Source of the DNA: Artemisia argyi
Taxonomy: Eukaryota; Streptophyta; Magnoliopsida; Asterales; Asteraceae
Assembly (NCBI GenBank): GCA_030686995.1
Contig: CM060698.1
Coordinates: 144,417,106-144,481,105, forward strand
DNA length: 64,000 nt
Direction of reading: 5' to 3'
This document shows positions 58,173 to 64,000 of this stretch, piece after piece (the first letter of the stretch is position 1; each line of letters opens with the position of its first letter). Below the pieces are notes generated by a model. The model searched no databases. It saw only the letters and a program-made list of their open reading frames with translations, and had not been told where the DNA came from. The position numbers were made by a program, and so were the translations under genes.

Positions 58173-59381
58173 GGACTAAGTTTGTAGATACGCAACATAC
58201 TTTTTCAAAAGTACCGAAATATGTGACCTACTAAAAATATTACTTATGTCGCTAACAAACTTTCAAAATTGGCACAAGATACGTAATGTTGACCAAATTT
58301 TTACCTGGTTGACCGGTTTGGAGGTTAACATATAAAAGAATTTACATTATCTGTCCCTGTGGTTTGCGTCTGTTTTCACTGATCATCCTTTAACGTTATT
58401 TTCGTTATAAAAGTTACAATAATAGTACTTGTCGTTTGGGTTGACTTTCACCTTTAGTCCCTTGACTTTATTATCATTTTTTCATCCGTTTTTACACGTT
58501 TTCTTTCGTTTTTCCACTTTTATAAAAAAAAAATCGAATAAAATTTTATAAAAAAAATCGAATAAATTTTTTTTCTAAAAAATATTTTTTTTTCGAAAAT
58601 ATTTTAGAAAAAATATTTTTTTTTTTTCGAAAATATTAAAAAAATATATTTTTCTAAAAAAATTTCGAAATTTTTTTTTTCCTAAAATTTCTTTTGTCGA
58701 AAATATTTTATTCAAATATTTTTTTAAAAAAAATTCGATTTTTTTTTATTCAAATATGTTTCTAAATTTTTTTTATTTTTTTTTCTAAAAAAATTTTAGA
58801 AAAAAAAATATTTTTCTAAAAAATTTTCGAAAAAAAATATTTTTAAATTTTTTTTTTTCGAAAAATTTTTTTTTCAAAAATATTTTAGAAAAAATATTTT
58901 TTTTTCGAAAATATTTTATTCAAATATTAAAAAAAAATATTCGAAAAATAATTTTATTCGATTTTTTTTATAAAATATTTTTTTTAAAATTTTATTCGAT
59001 TTTTTTTTATAAAAGTGGAAAAACGAAAGAAAACGTGTAAAAACGGGCTAAAACGTGTAAAAACGGACGGAAAAGTGAAAATAAAGTCAAGGGACTAAAG
59101 GTGAAAGTCAACCCAAACGATAAGGACCATTATTGTAACTTTTTATAACTGAAATAACGTTAAAAGATGACCGGTGAAAACAGACGCAAACCACAGGGAC
59201 CGATAATGTAAGTTTTTTTTATATGTTTACCTCCAAACCGGTCAACCAGGTAAAAATCCGGTCAACATTACGTATCTTGTGCCAATTTTGAAAATTTGTT
59301 AGCGATATAAGTAATATTTTTAGTAGGTTACGTATTTCGGTACTTTTAAGAAAGTATGTTGCGTATCTACAAACTTAGTCC
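58173..59381. mobile_element. foldback Mutator-like element, 1209 bp
   Basis: A perfect 9-bp duplication, TTATACAAA, flanks it (58164-58172 and 59382-59390). Both ends read GGACTAAGTTTGTAGATACG inwards. Inverted arms of about 310-340 bp follow, including ACCTGGTTGACCGGTTTGGA, CTGTGGTTTGCGTCTGTTTT and CCCTTGACTTTATT. The centre (58520-59020) is A/T homopolymer blocks with TTCGAAA, itself palindromic. Inner arms hold CGTTTTTACACG and AAAACGGAC words like those of the 15016-17609 element. It is non-coding. Confidence 0.88.
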
Positions 59382-59390
59382 TTATACAAA

Positions 59391-61850
59391 TATAACAAAA
59401 CTTCCAAGTGTTAAAAACATTTTGATATATTAAAACATTTAGGAAGATTTTCAATTGATTTCATTCTTACATCACCGAAATTTAAGTTTGTTATATGTTG
59501 AGCAATCTACACAAGAATGATATAGTTACCACAAATACTTATATTATCTTCCAAAACCGGAATTCATCTACCCCAGAGCCTCTTTTCAATTTAGGAAAGT
59601 TACGTCTAGGTGATGGATTTCGGGGTGTGGATCAACATATATCATTTGCTAAAGAAAGAAAAGAAAAAGTTGAAATGAAAAGAAAAGACTGAAAAAGAAA
59701 AAAATATGAAAAGAAATCTAAATATCGGAGTTGAAAAATGAGATGGATAAAAGAAAAGGAGGAGTTGGTGGTAAGTGTGAAAAGAATTGAAAAGCCTTTC
59801 CCTAAACTACGATAGACATCAGGTCAATACATATGATCGGATTTCATATGTTGATTTCTGGTATTTAAATAGACATCATGGACTCAGAGATGCAAATGCA
59901 TAACCCCTCCTAGCCATTCAAGTTCTTCTCAAAAAGTTTTTGTTTTATTTTCACAGAGATTAAATGCATAATCTATTGACTTCTCATTTATGAGATTGTT
60001 GATATTGTAACGAACGACATTTTGCTCCGGTCCTTGCTTACTAAAGTGCACAAATCAAGTCCAGAGCTAAATGATATTCAATGAAAATACCTTTTAAGAC
60101 ACGAAAGTATGTTTCTAATAAATATTAGAGATACAAAAGGTACAAATTTTATTACATGTCTGCGTGACATCGCATGTTTACATGACAATGTCAGAACATT
60201 CTATTTACCATGGGTATCCCTTTTACCTAAAAAAAGAAGGAAAAAAAATTGTCCGAACATTATAATGATACTTAAAATTTGGTATTGAATGGAAATCCTA
60301 CCAGTGCTAGCATTAAGCCAACACTGAAAGTAGGTCGCTAATTTAATCCAGTTAGGAATTCAAATTATGTGTTAACTAATAATCTATGTGATCTAGTGGT
60401 TATCGTGTTTCATCGGAATTTTTTTCGAAAACACAAGTGACATTTCCTTGACTTAGTCATGGGATAGTTGCTTCCACTCTAATTTCAAAAGATCAATGCT
60501 TCATTGGATTTTATGATCACATTTTCACATCATTATCACCAAGGTATTGAATTAATTGTATAATTCAACAACCCACTGAATGTTCTCGAGCATGATTTGG
60601 TGATACATAGATTACGCGAAACAAATACAACATTCAATCTTCAATAAAGTCTCTTTGTTCATATGATTGTTCATTCGATAAAGAATATTCAATAATTTTT
60701 AGAATATTGTTTGTTCATATATTGTTTCAAATGGAAGAAACTTAAATACTCTAATATTGCCAAATTTATCTTCTACAGTAGAAAATGACATTTTCACCTT
60801 TAACAATCATTACACCTTCAACAAGTCTTTTACTGTCAAAAGTCAACCTTCACAAGAATGACAAATATAAATTTTGTTGGTCAGGGGAGATTCTTGGTTA
60901 TTTCGGGGGAGTTTGCTTGATTATAAAGGGAGATTGTTGGATTTTTCGAGGGAAATTTTGATACTCAATGTTTACTTCAGGGACTTCAGTTGGTTATTCT
61001 TACAATGATTATCAACCCGGAGCTTACGTATTCATGATGCTCATGATGAATCATAATCACCCTGAGGGGTAGAAATATTATGGTTGAAAATCATGGGAAG
61101 ATACTTTTATTACTAAATAAACCGAGATCAAGAAGTTATTTCCGCAAAGTAGTTTGATCAAAAAGATATGATTCGTCTTCATGGTTGGTTATTGTCTTCA
61201 TTTTTTGTGGTCAAGAATCGTTAGTTGAATGGAAGATTAGTGACATGTTCATAAATGTTGAAGATAAGTTACATCAACAAGTGTTTGGAATAAGTGGTAG
61301 TTTCTCGTTAAGCTCATAGTTCTATCAAGATAGCTACTTTAACAATATCATACGATCACTTCTCATCAATATTAATGTTGTCTTCAACAACAAATCAACC
61401 AGGTTCAAAAGCATATATTTTGACAACCAAGATCACTAGTTCAAGAGATGGTCATACAATTGAAGGGGAGCTAAAGACATGAAGATTCAAGGTTAAAAGT
61501 CAAATGATTAAGTCTTCTACATATCAAAAGCTCAATTGGTTATCATCTTGCTCAAGATCTTTTGTTCTGAACATTCAAGGTTTGAAATCAACATTCACAA
61601 TCAAAGAAAATCAAAGTGCTTTTAAAGACAAGACAATTAAGATAAAGATTTAGATATGCATCTAAGGTTTCAAGTTGTATATGAAGATCAGGATACAAAT
61701 TGCTTTTGAGAATGTTGATTTGAGTTCAACATTAAAGCATGGTTGATACCTTCATCATAATAATGCGCTACAAGGTCGTCCTCAGCTTTTACACGAAATT
61801 CTAGCATGTTCGAACTTCAAAGAGATTGAAGATCCAAATCTAGCCTATCA
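59391..61850 (+). other. decayed element sequence, no intact gene
   Basis: No intact frame. GGGGGAGTTTGCTTG and AAAGGGAGATTGTTGGA at about 60915-60955 resemble the purine-rich 3' region of SIRE-type copia elements. The stretch may therefore be the tail of the element whose gag lies at 46921-48720. Low certainty. Confidence 0.3.
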
Positions 61851-61858
61851 TTACATTG

Positions 61859-61877
61859 GGGGGGGGGGGGGGGGGGT
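61859..61877 (+). repeat. poly(G) run
   Basis: About 18-19 consecutive G. Such runs are prone to length error in sequencing. Confidence 0.9.
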
Positions 61878-61940
61878 TGAAATTATGATGTAAAGATAGT
61901 GTGTAACTAGATTAGGATCTATGTGCATAAGAATTAATAT

Positions 61941-62275
61941 CATGGTTCTAAAAGGCGCGCCATGGTGTCGCAAAGGCACCGCAAAGGCGCGAGACGTGAT
62001 CTCCACGTTATGCAATAGACAAGACACACCTTTTTTGAATTCAGCTACGATGAATATAGTTCCTAATGTATAAAACTTTTTGTAACCTCGATATACATAA
62101 AATATGATATATAATATAATATATAATATATAAATCAATAAATATTTTTATATTTTTTGCCGCTTTAAGTCGCGTCTTGATTATACCGCCACGCCTCGCC
62201 TCACGCTATAGCTTTTAAGGCGTGAGATTTGATTATACCGTCACGCCTCGCCTCACGCTATTTAGAAAAACATTG
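61941..62275. mobile_element. hAT-like MITE with AAAGGCGCG ends
   Basis: The left end CATGGTTCTAAAAGGCGCGC and right end (minus strand) CAATGTTTTTCTAAATAGCG are similar and enclose CpG-rich subterminal repeats. TTGATTATACCGYCACGCC is tandemly duplicated at about 62178 and 62230. Flanking octamers match only partly (ATTAATAT, GATAATAG). Confidence 0.5.
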
Positions 62276-62559
62276 GATAATAGTCAAGAGACTATTCTTG
62301 TATTCATATTATACTTAGCCTTAAGCCTAAGTATAAACAATGCATTTTGCCATTATAACAAAAAGAGATGCATAAGAGAAAATCAAGTAATCATAAATCC
62401 TCTCTCTATCTCTTTATACCTTTTTTTTCTACTTTTTCTCTCTAACCATCATCGTTAAAACTTGACTTTGGAATCCTACAACGTGCTAGATTTTCTCAAT
62501 CCCTTTCGAGATTTTTCCTAATCAGTGTGAGAAGTTTTTTGTTTTATGGTTTTGAGAAA
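62276..62559. other. non-coding upstream flank
   Basis: No gene; AT-rich. Confidence 0.4.
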
Positions 62560-62733
62560 GAGCAATGCTATACCCAGTCATAAAAGCCAAAAAAAAAATC
62601 CACCCACTGATGTGTTAGCGGATGATTGATGCATTTTCTAGTAGTTTTCCTCTACTTTCTTTTATTACACCAGCTGACACGTCAGCGAATGAAATTTTTT
62701 GTGTGAATTTTATGAGTGTATCGAGTATTTTTC
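62560..62733. mobile_element. short Mutator-type MITE upstream of the ZF-HD gene, 174 bp
   Basis: TTTGAGAAA flanks it exactly (62551-62559 and 62734-62742), a 9-bp duplication. The ends GAGCAATGCTATACCCAGTC and, on the minus strand, GAAAAATACTCGATACACTC are imperfectly inverted. Inner words CCACCCACTGATGTG and CATTCGCTGACGTG also pair. It lies about 520 bp before the start codon of the ZF-HD gene. Confidence 0.75.
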
Positions 62734-62742
62734 TTTGAGAAA

Positions 62743-63253
62743 ATGGGTACCTAGTTGATTTTCCCATTCTATATCACGTTAACTACGTTAATTTGGTGAA
62801 GGAAAACACAAATTCAAGGTAAGGCTAATCATTTAATCTAGTTTAAATAAGTCCAAATATCTAAAGACAATTCTTTATAACATCAAATAATTTGCCAAAA
62901 ACCTGTTTAGAATGACATAATATTCTACATTCAACTATAATTTTTGTCTCTCTTGAGAAAAAAAGTGTAATTACCATATATTATTTGAGTGGAAGGGATG
63001 TCCTTATTGTGTATTAAGATGATGTATAAATTCCCTACCCCTTTCATAATCCAAATTGCTTTTCAATTTGAGCAAGCAATTCCCTCATCTCATCTCCATT
63101 TGTCACAAAATTACTAAAATATTTTTTTAACCCTAATATCCCTACCTAATCACCATATATTCCAGCTTAATCACCATATATTTGAGCTTAAACACAAGTA
63201 ACCCTTTGAAAATCTTCCAAGATACTAGTTAGTATTTTTCTCATCATCAAATT
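62743..63253 (+). promoter_or_regulatory. proximal promoter and leader of the ZF-HD gene
   Basis: Two CACCATATAT words (63151-63160 and 63172-63181) are TATA-like candidates 75-100 bp before the start codon. The choice between them is uncertain. Confidence 0.35.
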
Positions 63254-64000
63254 ATGGAAGAAGACCTAAAACACCACCCAACTCATGAAAATGAAACCCC
63301 ACCACCCCATTCTCAATCAATCACCTTCCTATCATACCCAAACCAAAAAACACACACCAACAACAACCACCACGCGCCACCGTACGCGCCGGCTGCAACA
63401 TACAAAGAATGCCTCAAAAACCATGCAGCCGGCATCGGAGGCCACGCCGTCGACGGCTGCGGTGAGTTCATGCCGGAACCAAATTCATTCAAATGCTCAG
63501 CTTGTGGCTGCCACCGTAACTTCCACCGCCGTGAACTCACCACCACCACAACCACCATAACCAACACCACCAGACCATCTAATTTTCTAAACTTCAACCG
63601 ACCACACATACCCTCACCATCAACCTCATCATCACCTTTGTCACCAACATCACCACCACCACAACCAACAAACATTGCATATGGTGGACACCTTCTTTTA
63701 TCACTAAGCACAGCAGCTGACCCACCAGGAACTCCAGTAGCAGTCAAGGTTCATGGAAGAAAAAGATTCAGAACCAAGTTTTCTCAAGAACAAAAGGAGA
63801 AAATGCAAAATTTTGCTGAAAAAGTTGGATGGAAGATGCAAAGATGTGATGATAAAATGGTCACTGATTTTTGCAATGATATTGGTATCAAAAGAAGAAT
63901 ATTTAAAGTTTGGATGCATAATAATAAGAACACTTTTGCTAAAAAAGATACAGCCACCTCCGGTGCCGGAGCTGCCGTTAACTCCGCCGCGAACTCCGCG
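63254..64000 (+). CDS. ZF-HD (zinc-finger homeodomain) transcription factor, 3' end beyond the window
   Basis: An open frame of 249 residues from MEEDLKHHPTH to the window edge, without an intron or stop. Residues 50-94 are the ZF-HD dimerisation finger: YKECLKNHAAGIGGHAVDGC, then GEFMPEP and CSACGCHRNFHRRE, with C53, H57, H64, C69, C81, C84 and H91 as likely metal ligands. A Thr/Ser/Pro linker (95-160) follows. The homeodomain spans about 168-229: GRKRFRTKFSQEQKEKM starts helix 1 and IKRRIFKVWMHNNKN is recognition helix 3, with W220 and N223. The W-M-H-N-N-K form is specific to the plant ZHD class. Such proteins bind ATTA-type sites as dimers in the nucleus. ZHD genes are typically intronless, as here. 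An Ala/Ser-rich tail has started; only the very end should be missing. Which ZHD member it is cannot be told. Confidence 0.92.
   Translation, partial: MEEDLKHHPTHENETPPPHSQSITFLSYPNQKTHTNNNHHAPPYAPAATYKECLKNHAAGIGGHAVDGCGEFMPEPNSFKCSACGCHRNFHRRELTTTTTTITNTTRPSNFLNFNRPHIPSPSTSSSPLSPTSPPPQPTNIAYGGHLLLSLSTAADPPGTPVAVKVHGRKRFRTKFSQEQKEKMQNFAEKVGWKMQRCDDKMVTDFCNDIGIKRRIFKVWMHNNKNTFAKKDTATSGAGAAVNSAANSA

Noticed and set aside
63313..63747. Minus-strand frame of 144 residues at the window end
   Set aside because: It is the shadow of the ZF-HD gene, whose zinc finger and homeodomain read perfectly on the plus strand.

Overview
This is a plant nuclear window. It is AT-rich and has GT-AG introns, a CLE peptide gene, a ZF-HD homeobox gene, LTR retrotransposons, Helitrons, MULE and hAT elements and long microsatellites. 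The style of the repeat families makes me suspect a composite-family (Asteraceae) eudicot, but nothing here proves that. I can support only three ordinary host genes. Most of the rest is nested transposon sequence in various stages of decay.

Layout. 1-6.7 kb holds a PIF/Harbinger MITE with a TAA target duplication, a tRNA-derived SINE-like block, a copia LTR relic and two hairpin MITEs. 6.8-10.7 kb is a complete seven-coding-exon RING-CH (MARCH-type) membrane E3 ligase gene with a hAT MITE in its last intron. 11.2-18.1 kb is one large Mutator-like element (perfect 15-bp ends, near-perfect 9-bp target duplication). A second Mutator-like foldback element with a 10-bp target duplication is nested in it at 15.0-17.6 kb and is built of palindromic repeats. 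21.8-22.1 kb is an intact CLE45-type signalling peptide gene. 24-33 kb holds a copia remnant, a broken gene I do not recognise, a Helitron cluster and a retroposon flanked by a 16-bp duplication. 33.6-36.2 kb is a LINE end split by an insertion that carries two small minus-strand genes. 36.8-38.2 kb has a Harbinger-type element carrying a relative of one of those genes, then a GATC-rich hAT MITE. 38.6-41.4 kb is tandem and direct repeats and an (AT)n tract. 41.4-46.9 kb is a truncated LINE and a cluster of LTRs.

48.7-57.8 kb is a complete Ty3-gypsy Tat-lineage retrotransposon on the minus strand. It has two LTRs of about 635 bp, an ATGGC target duplication, a PBS and a PPT. Its gag-pol is broken and lacks integrase, and a separate plus-strand ORF with its own TATA box lies between pol and the 3' LTR. 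It sits in older, copia-like coiled-coil gag sequence. 58.2-59.4 kb is a third Mutator-like foldback element with a perfect 9-bp duplication. The window ends inside an intact ZF-HD transcription factor gene starting at 63254.

The host genes act separately: a membrane ubiquitin ligase, a secreted root/phloem-type peptide and a transcription factor. The repeats are the more unusual content. Several LTRs carry an array of one family-specific CpG palindrome just upstream of the TATA box, and the foldback Mutator elements share termini and internal repeats.
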